Shown piece by piece: positions 1 through 62,371 of a stretch of 64,000 bases of DNA; positions within the stretch are counted from its first letter, which is position 1; each line of letters begins with the position of its first letter. The notes beneath the pieces were generated by a model. It did not search any database. It was given only the letters and a program-made list of their open reading frames with translations, and was not told where the DNA came from. Where the stretch lies: NCBI GenBank assembly GCA_029204225.1, contig CM055101.1:4459391-4523390 (forward strand), written 5' to 3'. Origin of the DNA: Diphasiastrum complanatum (Eukaryota > Streptophyta > Lycopodiopsida > Lycopodiales > Lycopodiaceae). Made by a program: the position numbers and the translations under genes.

Positions 1-1926
1 TAATAACTATTCAAGAATATGTAGGATCTATCAATAAATTTTTCAGGCATGTTTGGGCCTAGATCAATAATTATTGAATGTCATATCAGGGTTTCCCAGT
101 CAAATTAATAAGTCATTAACTGAGGAACTCAAGGTGCTAGTTCATCTCAATGTGCTTGATAGGTGTCAAATTCTAGAAATTAATGCACCAAGAGCAGGTG
201 TAGTGGGATGCATTGATATATAGACATATTAGCCATGATTATCCCAAAAGCACCAAAAGGACTAGAACTACATGTGGATATCTATCTAGGGCCGAAATGC
301 CACTTTCCATTGGGCCTAACACATGAGAGGCCATGTGCCACATTCAGGATAACTAGGGAGATTGAGTAAATTATAGGGCTCATTATGGAGAGGGAAAGAC
401 TCAAGTGGCTCGAGTAAGACCAAGTGCAATCTATCTAGAAGACCCTTTGAAGTGGGCCACTTCAATGTTCAGAATAAAACTTTCATAGGAAATGGCATCA
501 GGAAATCCTGTTTTTTATAAAGAGACAAGAGAGACACTTGCCTACTTGTGAGAGGGAATTTGTTTTTGAGAATTTTGGTTACATTAGCTACACACATATT
601 CCAAAAGAGGAAAGGCACAAGCTAGATGCCACCGCAATTTTAGTTTATAGACTGTTGTGCTATGACCAAGGCGTACAGGCTGTATGGTCCTGAGAATAAG
701 TGTGTTGTGACAAGATGAGATGTGGTGTGTGATAAATCAATTGAGAAAAATAGAAAATAGTGATTCAACACTCTCATGGATGACAAAAGCAAGGAATACA
801 AAACGGGAGTAAAGAAGACGGAGAACAAAACTACACCATTGACAGCACCAGGTAAGGATCAAAAGGAGGTAGGTAAGAGCTCATCACCAAAGAAACACAA
901 TGAGGTATCAAAATGGATTATTTGAATACTTCTCAACTCCAAGCTTCAGGAGCTACAAAGAAAACAAAACAAGAACAAAATAGACAACAAAGGCTATGCC
1001 AATAAAGAAGTATAAAGGAAATTCCCTCTGCCTTTTTAACTCAAGAAAAAACTTCTTTGAATTTTATTTGTTCTTCTTGACCAATGTCATAGTGAATTAA
1101 GTAGATTAATTGAAATTTGTAAGATATAATCATTACTTTTCATGTATGTTGGGGTGCAAGTCAATAACTATTTAATACCATGAAGTCCTCAAGTCACTTT
1201 AATGTCATTGATTGAGAATTAGAGAAGGCTCTACAGAATTCAGACTCTTCAGCTCTGCCTTTGGGACGAGCATCTCATGAAGCAGCCTTCAATGTCCATT
1301 CACAACCAAATGCAAGAATAAACATACGTGGATAGCAGATGGAACTAGGCTTAGCAACATGCAACTATATTTAAAAAGCACATTAGCACCACAACGTGTC
1401 ACAATGGCCAATATGGTATACATTCAGTCTTTTCTAAAGAGGACAGAGATATACTTTCCTAAGCTTTAGTAGATTTTATGTACCACCCCCAGAAAATATT
1501 ACACCCACAGTAAGACAATTTATATATAGTTTACAACTTCCCATGTATAATCATGTTCACATCATTGAAAACTAATTGCAAAGTGCATATCATGCTCAAC
1601 CTCATCCACTCTTGATTCCCATCATATATTTTTAGCTTTCCCACCCTATTCGCAAGCTACCATGACAATCTCCTAAAAGCTGATGTGTCTGCCACATGAT
1701 TGAGCACAAACATTCATTCTTTTTCTATAACGTTTTAAATTGCAACCACCTTTTTTCATTTTCAAACTAGGCAAGCCTCTTAATTCTCAGAAATTCAAAC
1801 ATAACACCCAAAACAAGCAATGATGAAGAGATAAACATTGTGAGGCTTCTTTAATAGTTTTCATACTCCTAGCAAAAGAAGATGTATTTTCTGCTGAAGG
1901 AAAAGTAAAAGGTGTCATGTAACTAC
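1..1926. other. Intron or degenerate repeat DNA left of the last UBP14 exon
   Basis: AT-rich sequence without a supportable gene. It contains one decayed copia fragment (560-800). I looked on the minus strand for UBA-type or HYVAHI-type coding and saw none, so it is probably the next UBP14 intron. Confidence 0.5.
560..800 (+). mobile_element. Decayed Ty1/copia fragment (integrase-RT linker)
   Basis: In two frames with stops the strand reads YTHIPKEERHKLDATAI and then MTKAYRLYGPENKCVVT followed by DVVCDKSIE. That is the copia segment HIPKEERxKLDxKA...YRLYxPxxxxxxxSRDVVFDE between integrase and reverse transcriptase. No LTRs seen. Confidence 0.8.
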
Positions 1927-51135
<49,209 letters not shown>

Positions 51136-51156
51136 TGCGCGCTGCTGTTCTTCCAT

Positions 51157-51460
51157 TTTACTGCTCCCACGGATCTAATCCTATTATTTCCTCCTCGAGC
51201 TCCCGTCCTTGATTTTCCTTCACAATCCAAAACGGAACAACCAAAAACAATCGATCGCTCGCTCGCTCGCTCGCTTTTTCTCTCTCTCTCTCTCTCTCTC
51301 GTCGTCCTCGGCTTCGTCTTTCGCCTCCACGACTGATCGATGCTTTGCTTTCAATGCCCGCAACCTCTGTTTGGGCTCCCCACAAGACTTAACGGCACGA
51401 CACATTTTACATCCCATCATCCAATTATTGACACGTGTCATTATGCCACTAGGCCTCTTT
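51157..51460 (-). promoter_or_regulatory. UBP14 5' leader and proximal promoter
   Basis: Upstream of the ATG (minus strand) are a (GA)n run (about 51277-51299) and four GCGA repeats (51253-51275), common in plant 5' UTRs. Further up, GACACGTGTC at 51430-51439 is a perfect palindrome around a G-box (CACGTG). No clear TATA box was identified. Confidence 0.55.
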
Positions 51461-51615
51461 TGAATGGTCTCTTTCTGAAACGTGGCAACATCTGAACGTC
51501 TAGACTTTGAATCCGACGGTCAGACGCTTTGAATCATAATGTGCGATTAAGAAACGAGCGTGGCGTTAATTAGCGGGCTAATCCTAAGTTGTGGCTATCC
51601 CAGTCGGATGCCTGC

Positions 51616-51621
51616 CACGTG
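51616..51621. promoter_or_regulatory. Second G-box (CACGTG)
   Basis: GCCACGTGTCAG about 480 bp upstream of the UBP14 ATG. G-boxes bind bZIP and bHLH factors in plants; a role here is inferred. Confidence 0.45.
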
Positions 51622-51639
51622 TCAGATCTGCTACTTGTC

Positions 51640-52780
51640 AGAATTTGAACGGTTATTCTGTGAAACTTGGTAAAATTTCAAGCGGCGGGCGTGAACTTTA
51701 GCAGTGCCATAAAGAGATGGGTGAGTTGATCGGGATCCCCTTTTATTGCTTGGACAACGACATTTACCTATACTGAAACCGCCAAAAAAATAAATTGTAT
51801 AACTGGCAAATTTTGTATAAATCCTATGATACCTAAGTGTAGCCCAATATTTTATCTTGAATGGTCTGGCTTGGGATGAAGCTCCTCTTTGGACTTGGGC
51901 TGGTCAACCCAACCCGAGCACCATTCACACACCACATCATATGAGGCCATAATCAAGATAGCCATGTAGATAAGAGTGATTGTTGTGGGGGGAGAAAGGA
52001 GCTCTCCCTCGAGGGCCTTCCGAACTGTGAGGGCCCAATGCCCGAAGGCGGGAGCCCGAGGGCTTGTGCCCGAGCAAGGTGGAACAGCCGAGAGGAAGAG
52101 GGCCTTCCCCTGCATAATGTCAATGTGCGAACGTGGACGGTTCTTTTTTTTAAACATATGTACTGTACGGACGTACGATTGCACGTGCAAACTTTTTTTT
52201 TTCGCATTTCTATTGCAATTTTTTTTACATTTTTGTCAATTTTGTTGTTTGGTAAAATGTGCATGTGGACAACCAATGATAGGTACCACATACCACATGC
52301 ACATTGTGGTGAAATGTGCATGTGCTATGTGGCAGCCCACGTCGTTGGCTGTCCACATGCACATTCCACCATAAAGCTTATGTGCTATGTGTCAACATTT
52401 GATTGGCTGATTATAAGAAGAATGATCACCTAAAATTTTGGTTGTAAAATTCACATGAACATTGTGTGGGGGGAGGTGCCTCCAAAATATAAAGGAAACT
52501 TGAGCACTTGGCATTATGAGTCCAAACGGGCACAAGGTAGGATCTCACGGCTGCAATTGAGCATAGTCAAGTGTGTTCCAATCTTGGTATTTGGATGTTA
52601 CGGGGGAGAGGTCACCCTCCGATGTCGTTTTGCTAGCGAAGAACGTTCGGCCGAGGGCGAAAAGGCCCTTCCCACAATGGAACGGCCGAGGAGATTGTGA
52701 AGAATTTCAGATCATTAAGATCCAACTTGATGAAAGAAATGCAAACTCAATAAGATCTTGACAAACATCAAACATATGAC
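51640..52780. other. Region upstream of UBP14 with an inverted repeat
   Basis: No gene recognised. At 52256-52277 and 52348-52369 the arms AATGTGCATGTGGACA and TGTCCACATGCACATT are inverted copies, with a further inner pair (CCACATGCACATT and AATGTGCATGTG). It can fold into a long hairpin of about 115 nt and may be a small MITE or foldback. Confidence 0.6.
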
Positions 52781-52941
52781 AAAATAAAGTAGTTGTCCGT
52801 ACAATAATAGTACCCTACTATATTTCCCACGTGTGGATTCAAAAATAGCAAATAATGAGCATTCTACACACAAGATTGCAAGATATCATCAAGATAGTGC
52901 ACCAATGGATAGATGAACCCAAATGAACTCTAGTATAAGCA

Positions 52942-53002
<61 letters not shown>

Positions 53003-54867
53003 TAGTATAACTTTTAAAAGTCAAATTCTAAGTCTACTATGAAATTGGTCTCAAATGCCAAATAAACAAATGTAGCAAATATGACTAAACTAGTTGAAAT
53101 CTCGCACACTCCCTCTTCAACTAGTTTTAGCATGGACTTTAATAACACTCCAAGTGATGTCCTATGCTTCATAAACAAGTCATTTCCCAATGCTTTGGTG
53201 AAGATATTAGCTACACATTCCCTTGAAGAAACATGTTGAACCTCCACCTCCTTTATCATGATTTGCTCCCTCACATAGTGATATGCCACCTCAATATGCT
53301 TGTTCCTAGCATGAAAGATAGGATTGGTTGCCAACTTTTGAGCTGGCCAACTTTTGGGCTGATAGGTTGTCACAAAAGATGATTGGTCTCTCTGGAAAAT
53401 CTAGCAAGTGAAAATCCTTGATCATCCTCTTGTAAGTGCTTTGTGTTTGGCCTCACTAGATGACAATGAGATAGTGGCTTGTTTCTTCAACATCCATGAT
53501 ATAGCTCCATCACCTATGAAAATACAATTAGCACTTATGGATTTCCTATCCATTGTATCTCTAGCATAGTCTAGATTTGAAAATCCAAACAAGTTAGATG
53601 ATGATCTCTCTGATACAATATGCCAAAAGTTTGAGTTACCTCAAAACTTTTTTTCCTAGCTTCTAATGCTCCTCATTAGGATCTCGAATGAATTGACTCA
53701 ATATTACAACACAATAGCTTAGATTTGGTCTAGTAATGGTTAGATAGATGAGTAAACCAACTAGCTTCCTATAGAGAGTAATGTCCTTGAAGGATCTTTC
53801 ATTACCTCTTATAATTAGCTTTACATGAGACTCCATTGGTGTATCACAAGCTTTTGCATTTACCACATGAAATCTTTCTAGAATATAATTAGCATACTTC
53901 TCTTGAAAAATGAAAGTATATTGAGAAGATCTAATCACTTCTATTCCTAAAATGTAATGTAAATGACGAAGATCATGCACCTCAAATTCCTTCTTAAGAG
54001 CACTCTTGATATCCTCCACATCTTGATTCTCCACCACTTAAGATGATATCATCCACGTAGATTAGCAAGATGGTAACATCATTTCTAGAAAACCTGTAAT
54101 AAAGTGAATGATCATACTCAACAAAGCCTTGAGAGAGTTAAGCTTAGCATACCAACTCTTTGGTGCTTGCTTAAGGCCATACAAACTCTTTTGTAGTAAA
54201 CACACATGCTTTGGCTTTGTAGGTGAAATGTTGCTCTCGGGTTGTTCCATGTACACTTCCTCCTCGAGATCACCATTCAAAAAGCATTTGTAATGTCCAA
54301 TTGCCATAGATCCCATCCATAAAGAGTAGCAAGAGATATGATGACCCGAATACTCACCATCTTTGCCACGGGGTGCAAAGGTCTCATCATAGTCAATACC
54401 ATGTTCTTGAGCATATCCTTTTGCCACCAACCTTGTCTTGTACTTGTTGATAGATCCATCTTGGTTTGTCTTCACCTTGAAGATCCGTTTGCATCCAATA
54501 GCTTTCTTGTCCTTAGGTAACTCCACCAATCTCCATGTTTCATTCTTCATAAGAGCTTGATACTCAAGATCCATTACTTGGATTCACTCCTCTTTGTTCC
54601 TTGCTTCATCTACACATGTAGGTTCATCAAAAGAGGTTAGGAAAGTAACATAATTTTTAGAAACTACTTGCTTATCCTTTTCATCATAAGTGAGCCTTGA
54701 AGACGTTTGTCTTTATGTTCTCCTTGGCTTTTGACTTGATGATGGTCCTTCATCATCACCATCCAAAAAGTAGGATCCTTTACATAAACATTAAGAATGT
54801 TAGATCCATCCACGTTACCATCAATAATGCTTGAAGATACTTTTGGAATGTTTCCCTCATAAGAAAT
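52781..54867 (-). mobile_element. Minus-strand copia element, 3' part (LTR, RNase H, RT)
   Basis: On the minus strand: a start of linker, RT ([88 protein letters not shown]), RNase H end (NPIFHARNKHIEVAYHYVRE, VANIFTKALG), a polypurine tract (AAGAGGGAG) and an LTR from 53113 downward. Frames are broken in RT. Its 5' half continues at 62652; the two were separated by the 7.8-kb insertion. The LTR's outer end is uncertain. Confidence 0.9.
52949..52998. repeat. (GA)n microsatellite
   Basis: About 25 GA units, inside what looks like the 3' LTR of the minus-strand copia element. It has no LINE hairpin next to it. Confidence 0.95.
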
Positions 54868-55142
54868 AGTTAGAATTAAAGTTAGAATCACTATGTTACT
54901 GTACTGTGGGTCCTATCAGTGGATAAGAATCAGTTGGTCTCGCCACGAGGCAAGTCGACGGGACACGCGTCCCGCCAACGGCAACCTGGGTCATGCATGG
55001 GTGGCCTGAGTGAACAATTATATGTACAGTGTAATTTCATTTTGAGAAATACAGTTGCTATGTGAGCTTGTTGAGGAGAGTGTTTTCTGTCTGTGTTATT
55101 GTGTAGCATGATCTGTGTTCCTGTGCAAAGCAAATTCTAAGT
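54868..55142 (+). mobile_element. 5' LTR with non-canonical ends
   Basis: With the target duplication fixing the boundaries, the LTR reads AGTTAGAATT...AATTCTAAGT instead of TG...CA. The ends are still a near-perfect inverted pair. A GACACGCGTCCCG word is central. Confidence 0.85.
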
Positions 55143-56454
55143 TGGTATCAGAGTCGTATAGGGAGTGTACACAGTACAGTGTCGCCGTTGAAGAGAGCTT
55201 TGGGAGAACTGTCTTCTGAGAGTTCGGGGTTTTACGGCGGGTTGAAGACGGAAAGAGAAGCACTGGTGCACGATTTCTAATTTATAGAGGCTTGCTAAGC
55301 TCAGCAGAGGGATTATTAGCCTGTGCATAGCATCAGACAGGGAAAAATTTGGTGAAAAATTGACAATTTCAAAGCCAGCTGAAAATTGAAACCGGACTTG
55401 GGGTTACGGTTTTTATACATAAATGGTGATTTCTTCGTTTTTTGTGCATCGTTTTGGATGCCGTAAGGACAGGAAGGAAGCTAATCACACTGTCAATCAG
55501 CCATGGAGAGATTCTGAGGTATATGTCAGAGAATTGTCTCCTAACAGTTAACCTAGCAGATTTGCGGTAAAAAGGTGAAAAAGCCACTTTGCCAAGTTGA
55601 GCTAAAATCACCGTTTCTCCACGGAATTTCCTGACTGAACACTCTATATTCATGGATTGAGTAGGGCGACCCTGCTCCAGGCCTCAGATCGTGCTCAAAA
55701 TGATCCACAGGAGAGCTTGATCTGATGTTTTTCAGAGAAGGGAGGCGCGGCCGAAGGCAGGGAAGTCGCGGGCAGTTCGCGCACCCAACGCGATGAAGAA
55801 CTCAGTGTATCGAAGTTCATAGCGTCTGCAGGAGTTTGGTTTGATGCCCAGATGTACTTTGAACCTTTAGATGAGGTGTCAAATGAATCAACGGTCCAGA
55901 ATCTGTGATGGGAGAGAAATTTGAACCAGAAGATTTGGTTCAGCCATTGGATGAGCTTTGAACAGGGCCCTGAAGAATTGAAGTGCATTCTGGCCTTCAA
56001 CTTCATTAAAAATTTTCACACTGAAAGTTGAGTTGGGTCCCTTCACAAGTGAAGAGTGGAGTTTCTTCAAAGTGAAGAAACAGTTCAAAAGCTAGAAAAG
56101 TCCCTATTTCTGGGTCCTTTGCCCGTTTTGACCCAAACGAAAGGCTATAACCTCCAAACGAAAGGCACCTGGACTGTACCTGCAAGTACAGTACAGCAAA
56201 ACAGAGCGGTTGCAGTGGAGAAAGTGTTCGTAGAATGACAGAAGTAGTTTCACCATTCCACTGGGCACGTTGTTGGGAATTGACGACTGAGTGCATTTCG
56301 AAAGGCGACGCCGATTTGGCTTTCAAATTGGTGGAAAAGCGGCGAGTGGCCTGGTAAGAAAAAAAGTGCAGGTCATTATTTTCAACTTCTAACATCACTA
56401 TTGGTCTCGACATACTGTTCTTAGCCTAAGGCAGAAGTTTCAAGTAGTTTTGCG

Positions 56455-57478
56455 ATGGCAAACATGGGAGAGTCCATTTTGAGTGAAAGTAACAAATTGG
56501 ACGGGATTTCCAACTATGCAGTGTGGAAATTCAAAATGAAAAACATACTGATGGAGAAAGATGTGTGGGAAGTCGTCACAGGTGATGAGAGAAGGCCGCC
56601 AAATGAAGCAGACATCAAAGTGTTCGACAAAAAGATGAGGAAAGCTTTGACCTTCATTAACTTGTCAGTGAAGGATCACATCATTACCCACATTTGTGAT
56701 GCTATTACACCCAGACAGGCATGGGATGTGCTAAAGGAGCAGTTCGAGACGTCAAATCCATCAAGAATCATGTTTTTGAAGTCAAAGTTGAATAGTGACC
56801 GCATGGAGCAAGGACAGCACATTCAGACGTACATGACCAGAATCAAAACAATGAGAGATGAACTGCATTCTATTGGAGAGCGCATACGTGATGTGGAGCT
56901 GGTGCATAATGCATTATGCGGCATTGCAGAACCCTATCAGATGTTTGTGAGTGGAATAGCATCAAGAGAAAGATTGCCAACCTTTGACAAGCTCACAGGA
57001 ATCTTGATGCAGGAAGAGCAACGACGAGAAATGGTGAAAGCTAGACGTCAAAATACTGATGATCAGGCACTTGCGACATGCCAAAAACAAGGCAAGGGCA
57101 AGGGCAAGAAGAAGACTAAGCAGCAATTTGCCAAGTCTCAGGAAGATGAGGGATCTTCCAGCAAAACTAAGAAGAAAGACAAGTGCTTCCATTGTGGTAA
57201 AAAGGGCCATTGGAAGAGTGAATGTTGCAAATTCCTGGCGGAACAAGGCAAGGGGAAACCAAAACAAGCAGGTAACCTTCTCGATGAGGGTGAGATTGAA
57301 GACTGTAGCATCTTCATATCTGCATTGTCATCTAATCAAGATGATCAAGCGTGGTATATTGACTCGGGAGCCACAAGACACATGATAGGTAACAAGAACT
57401 GGTTCAGTAACTTGAAAGTGTTGGATAATGGAATGTCTGTTTCACAAGAAAATGGTGAGGTGTCAAGATCAAGGAGAT
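56455..57478 (+). CDS. gag: Copia gag and protease start
   Basis: 341 codons: MANMGESILSESNKLDGISN, VWKFKMKNILMEKDVWEVVT, then the UBN2 gag core (FETSNPSRIMFLKSKLNSDR), a Lys-rich stretch, the knuckle CFHCGKKGHWKSEC, and protease QAWYIDSGATRHM. A frameshift near 57465 ends the ORF inside protease. The gag part itself is uninterrupted. Confidence 0.92.
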
Positions 57479-57479
57479 A

Positions 57480-58465
57480 GGCACCGTTTCACTCCAACTA
57501 CCTGATGGCAAAAGCATGATGATCAGGGAGGTACTTTACGTACTAGGTTTGAGGAAAAATCTACTTTATGTTGGAGTCATTACTGATCAAAAGTTGAAAG
57601 TAGAATTCGCCCATGATTGTTGCTTTGTGAAGGATGTGAACCAAAAGTTCAAAGCTATTGCGGATGGAGCAAGGGAGCCCAATACTAAGTTGTACAGGTT
57701 GAATGCTACAATCGAGGGGCAACATGGACTCATATCGTCCATTCCATCGCAAACTGAGTTGTGGCATAAGAGGCTTGGTCACTTGAACTTGGGAAGCCTT
57801 AGTTTGATGAGAATATTGGATATGGTAACAGGATTGCCTAACCATAGAAGATCACTTGAAATTGATGTGCGAATCTTGTGTATATGGGAAGCAGCATCGA
57901 GAGAAGTTCAATAAAGGTGGTGTTGCAAGAGCAAAGAACATCCTGGATTTAATCCACACAGATTTATGCAGGCCTATGAGGACCATGTCCTTAGGTAAAG
58001 CCTTCTATTTCATGACCTTTATTGATGATATGTCACGTAAGACGTGGATCTACTTCTTGAAGAAGAAATCAGATGCATTTGACAACTTCAAGAGCTTCAA
58101 AGCATTGGTCCAAAATAAGACAGGTAGGAAGATCAAAGTCCTAAGATCAGATAGTGGAGGTGAGTACAAGTCTAATGACTTCAATGATCTTTGTGATCAA
58201 TGTGGGATTAAAAGACAATTTACGCAAGCTCATACTCCTGCTCTCAATGGCATAGCTAAACGCAAGCGTACAATTGTGGAAAGTGCTAGATCTATGCTCG
58301 CTAAGATGAAACTACCAAAAGATTTTTGGTAAGAAGCATGCAGTACGGTAGTCTATTATCAAAACAGAAGTCCTACCATTGCCATACCAAAGATAACACC
58401 TGAGGAAGCATTCACGAAGAAGAAGCCAAAGGTGAACCACTTGCAAATCTTTGGATGTAAGGCCT
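57480..58465 (+). pseudogene. Copia integrase, catalytic Glu lost
   Basis: REVLYVLGLRKNLLYVGVIT, LWHKRLGHLNLGSLSLMRIL, a frameshift, then CESCVYGKQHREKFNKG, LIHTDLCRPM (first Asp), VLRSDSGGEYKSNDF (second Asp) and ALNGIAKRKRTIVES, where the expected Glu is Lys. Stop at 58330. Confidence 0.9.
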
Positions 58466-60191
58466 TTGTACATATTCCTAAGGAAGAGAGACGTAAACTT
58501 GATATAAAAGCTATCAAGTGTATATTCCTAGGATATGATGATCGTGTGAAAGGCTATAGATGTTTTGATCCGGTGGAAAACAAAATCCATGTAAGCCGTG
58601 ATGTTATCTTTGATGAATCCAAGATGTATGAAGACGAGGATGCTGAGAAGATAGATACATCCAGTGAAAAAGATGGTATAGTGAGGATACCACCTGATGG
58701 TGATCCATTCATTGACCTTCCATGTTATGAAAAAGAAAATACATCTCAAGATACTACTACTCAACCTCAAGAGACATGTTGGAGAGGTAGGGACAAACCT
58801 TTTGGTGCAAGAAGGATTGAAGTTGCAGGTGACAAACGCAAGGAGAAGGATGTACCATGGGATACCTTTTCACCAGGAAGCCGATCACCTGATAGGAAGC
58901 TCCCTAAGTGGTTTGAGAGATTGTTGGAGAGCCGCGACATGGATGACTTTTTTAAGATCATCTAGCCAGGGAGAGCTACGAAGATCAACAAGAGAGAAGA
59001 CACAACCTAAAATGTATGAAGCAAATTATGCTCTCTTATCTATCATTCTTCAAAGCAAAGAACCTTCAACTTATGGTGAAGCGAAGGATGATGACATTTG
59101 GGCGGGAGAGGAGATGGAGTCAATTGCTAAGCATAGCACATGACTTAGTAGAACTACCAGTTGGCAAGAAACCCATTGGTTACAAATGGGTATACAGGAC
59201 TAGGTATCATGTAGATGGTAGTATCGCAAAGCACAAGGCAAGATTAGTGATCAAAGGGTATGCACAAAGTAAAGGCATCGACTATGAGGAGACCTTTGCA
59301 CCGGTATGTAAGTGTAATACTCTACGTCTACTTATTGCTTTAGATTCACATTTTGGTTGGGCTTTGCATCAGATGGATGTAAAATCTGCTTTTCTAAATG
59401 GTGAGTTAGAAGAAGAGGTGCTCATGGATCAACCTGAAGGCTTTGTAGTGAAGGGACAGGAAAATAAAGTATGTTGCTTGAAGAAAGCGCTTTATGGTCT
59501 GAAACAGGCACCACGTGCGTGGTATAGTAGGATTGATTCCTACTTTCATTCAAAGGGGATGGTGAGAACACATTCTGATCCAAATCCATATGTCTTATGC
59601 TTTGATGGTATGGTTGCTTTGATTGCTCTTTATGTTGATGACTTGATTATTACGGGAAATAATCAAGAGATGATAGATATGATCAAGAAAGACCTCATGG
59701 AACAATTCGAGATGACGGATCTTAGACTGATGCATTATTGCCTTGGAGTAGAGGTGTGGCAAAAAGGACACGAAGTGGGTTTAACACAAGTGAATTATGT
59801 CAAAGAGTGGTTTAGGTTGCAGGATTGCAAACCAGTGAATACTCCTATTGAACCAGGTAAAAAGCTTTCTCAGCTTGATGAGTCATAGTCATTTGATGCT
59901 ACACTGTATAGGCAGTTAGTAGGGAGCTTGATTTACCTTACCACAACTAGACCAGATATATGTTATGTTGTTGGCATTGAAAGTCAATTTATGGCAGCAC
60001 CTACGAAAACACATTGGAAGACAACTAAATGCATTTTGCATTATTTGAAAGGCACTTCAAAGTATGGCTTGATTTACAAGAAGCATGATGGTTTACCTGA
60101 GTTGTGTGGCTATGTGAATGCGGAATGGGGAGGTGACTATGATGATCATAGATCCACCACAGGGTATGTATTCCAGTTTTGTGGTAGTTGC
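58465..60191 (+). pseudogene. pol: First copy of the linker-RT-RNase H segment
   Basis: [87 protein letters not shown] (near 59631), then RNase H up to GYVFQFCGSC, which joins directly to FVHIPKE of the second copy. A stop at 58963, a deletion near 59108 and a stop at 59886 disable it. Confidence 0.93.
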
Positions 60192-62318
60192 TTTGTACAT
60201 ATTCCTAAGGAATAAAGACGTAAACTTGATGTAAAAGCTATCAAGTGCATATTCCTAGGATATGATGATCGCGTGAAGGGCTATAGATGTTTTGATCCAG
60301 TCGAAAACAAAATCCATATAAGCCGAGATGTTATCTTTGATGAATCCAAGATGTATGAAGACGAAGATGCTGAGAGGATAGACACATCCAGTAGGAAAAA
60401 TGGTATAGTGAGGATACCACCTGATGATGATCCATTCATTGACCTTCCGAGTGATGAACATGAGGATACATCTCAAGATACTACTACTCAACCTCAGGAA
60501 ACAGGTTGGAGAGGTAGGGACAAACCTTTTGGTGCAAGAAGGATTGAAATTGCAGGTGACAAACGCAAGGAGAAGGATGTACCATGGGATACATTTTCAC
60601 CAGGAAGCTGATCACCTGACAGAAAGCTCCCTAAGTGGTTTGAGAGATTGATGGAGAGCTGCGATATAGATGACTTTCCAGGATCATCTAACCAGGGAGA
60701 GCTACGAAGATCAACAAGAGAGAAGATACTACCTGAAAGGTATGAAGCAAATTATGCTCTGTTATCTAGCATTATTCAAAGCAAAGAACCTTCGACTTAT
60801 GGTGAAGCGAATGATGATGACATTTGGATCAAGGCCATGGGAGAGGAGATGAAGTCAATTGCTAAGCATAGCACATGGGACTTAGTAGAACCACCAGTTG
60901 GCAAGAAACCCATTGGTTGCAAATGGGTATACAGAACTAAGTACCATGCAGATGGAAGCATAGCAAAGCACAAAGCAAGATTGGTAATCAAAGGGTACGC
61001 ACAAAATAAAGGCATTGACTATGAGGAGACCTTTGCGCCGGTGTGTAAGTGGAACACTCTACGTCTACTTATTGCTTTAGCTTCACATTTTGGTTGGCCT
61101 TTGCATCAGATGGATGTGAAATCTGCTTTTCTAAATGGTGAGTTAGAAGAAGAAGTGCTCATGGATCAACCTGAAGGCTTTGTAACGAAAGGACAGGAAA
61201 ATAAAGTATGTCGCTTGAAAAAAGCGCTTTATGGCCTTAAACAAGCACCACGTGCATGGTATAGCAGGATTGATGCCTACTTTCGTTCAAAGGGGATGGT
61301 GAGAACACATTCTAATCCAAATCTATATGTCTTATGCTTTGACGGTATGGTTGCTTTGATTGCTCTTTATGTTGATGACTTGATTATTATGGAAAATAAT
61401 CAAGAGATGATAGACATGATCAAGAAAGACCTCATGGAACAATTTGAGATGACGAATCTCAGCCTGATGCATTACTGCCTTGGAGTAGAAGTGCGGCAAA
61501 AAGGACATGAAGTGGGTTTAACACAGGTGAAGTATGTCAAAGAGTTGCTGCACAGGTTTAGGTTGCAGGATTGCAAACCAGTAAACACTCCTATTGAACC
61601 AGGTAAAAAGCTTTCTAAGCTTGATGAATCACAGTCATTCGATGCTACGCTATATAGACTGTTAGTAGGGAGCTTGATTTACCTTACCACAACTAGACCA
61701 GATATATGCTATGTTGTTGGCATTGTAAGTCAGTTTATGGCAACACCTACGGAAACGCATTGGAAAGCAGCTAAACGCATTTTGCGTTATGTGAAAGGCA
61801 CTTCAGAGTATGGCTTGATTTACAGGAAGCATGATAGATTACTTGAGTTGTGTGGTTATGTGGATGCGGACTGGGGAGGTGACTATGATGATCGTAGATC
61901 TACCACAAGATATATATTCCAGTTTTGTGGTAATTGCTTTTCCTGGTCTAGTAAGAAGCAAAGTACAGTTGCTCTTTCCACCACAGAAGCAGAGTATAAG
62001 GCAATGTGTAGTGCTGCACAAGAAGCTATATGGTTGAGACAAATCTTGGAAGAAATTGGCATGAAGCAGAAAAATCCCACGACTTTCCATAGCGACAGTC
62101 AGAGTGACATTCAGCTAGCAAAGAATCCAGTGTTCCATGCGAGAACTAAACACATTGAGATTCAATATCACTTCATACGTGAGAGGCTGCTGAGTCGTGA
62201 AATTCATGTTGTTCATTGTAGCACAGAAGAACAACTAGCTGATATTTTCACTAAGCCACTTACTGGAGAAAAGTTTGATAAGTTTAGATCAAAACTTTAT
62301 GTACTTAAAGTGTGTTGA
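60192..62318 (+). CDS. pol: Second copy: intact RT and RNase H (556-codon ORF from 60648)
   Basis: The linker part (60192-60611) has a stop. From 60648 there is a single ORF: STWDLVEPPVGKKPIGCKWV, YEETFAPVCKWNTLRLLIAL, HQMDVKSAFLNGELEEEVLM, LYVDDLIIME (near 61369), GSLIYLTTTRPDICYVVGIV, RNase H CGYVDADWGGDYDDRRSTT, KKQSTVALSTTEAEYKAMCS, FHSDSQSDIQLAKNPVFHAR, EEQLADIFTKPLTG. All RT and RNase H catalytic motifs look intact. Confidence 0.94.
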
Positions 62319-62371
62319 CTTTAAAGCTATGAATATGACTGTATAAAAAGTGACTCTACTTTAAGGGAGAG

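Noticed and set aside
51158-51463. ORFs upstream of UBP14 with Arg/Glu or Ser/Leu runs
   Set aside because: They come from the GA/CT run in the 5' leader; an in-frame stop precedes the gene.
52949-52998. Another LINE tail
   Set aside because: The (GA)n lacks the hairpin and AATAAA word and lies within a copia LTR.
58432-62318. Two nested copia elements instead of a duplication
   Set aside because: No LTR or primer site lies between the two RT copies and the joint is within coding sequence.
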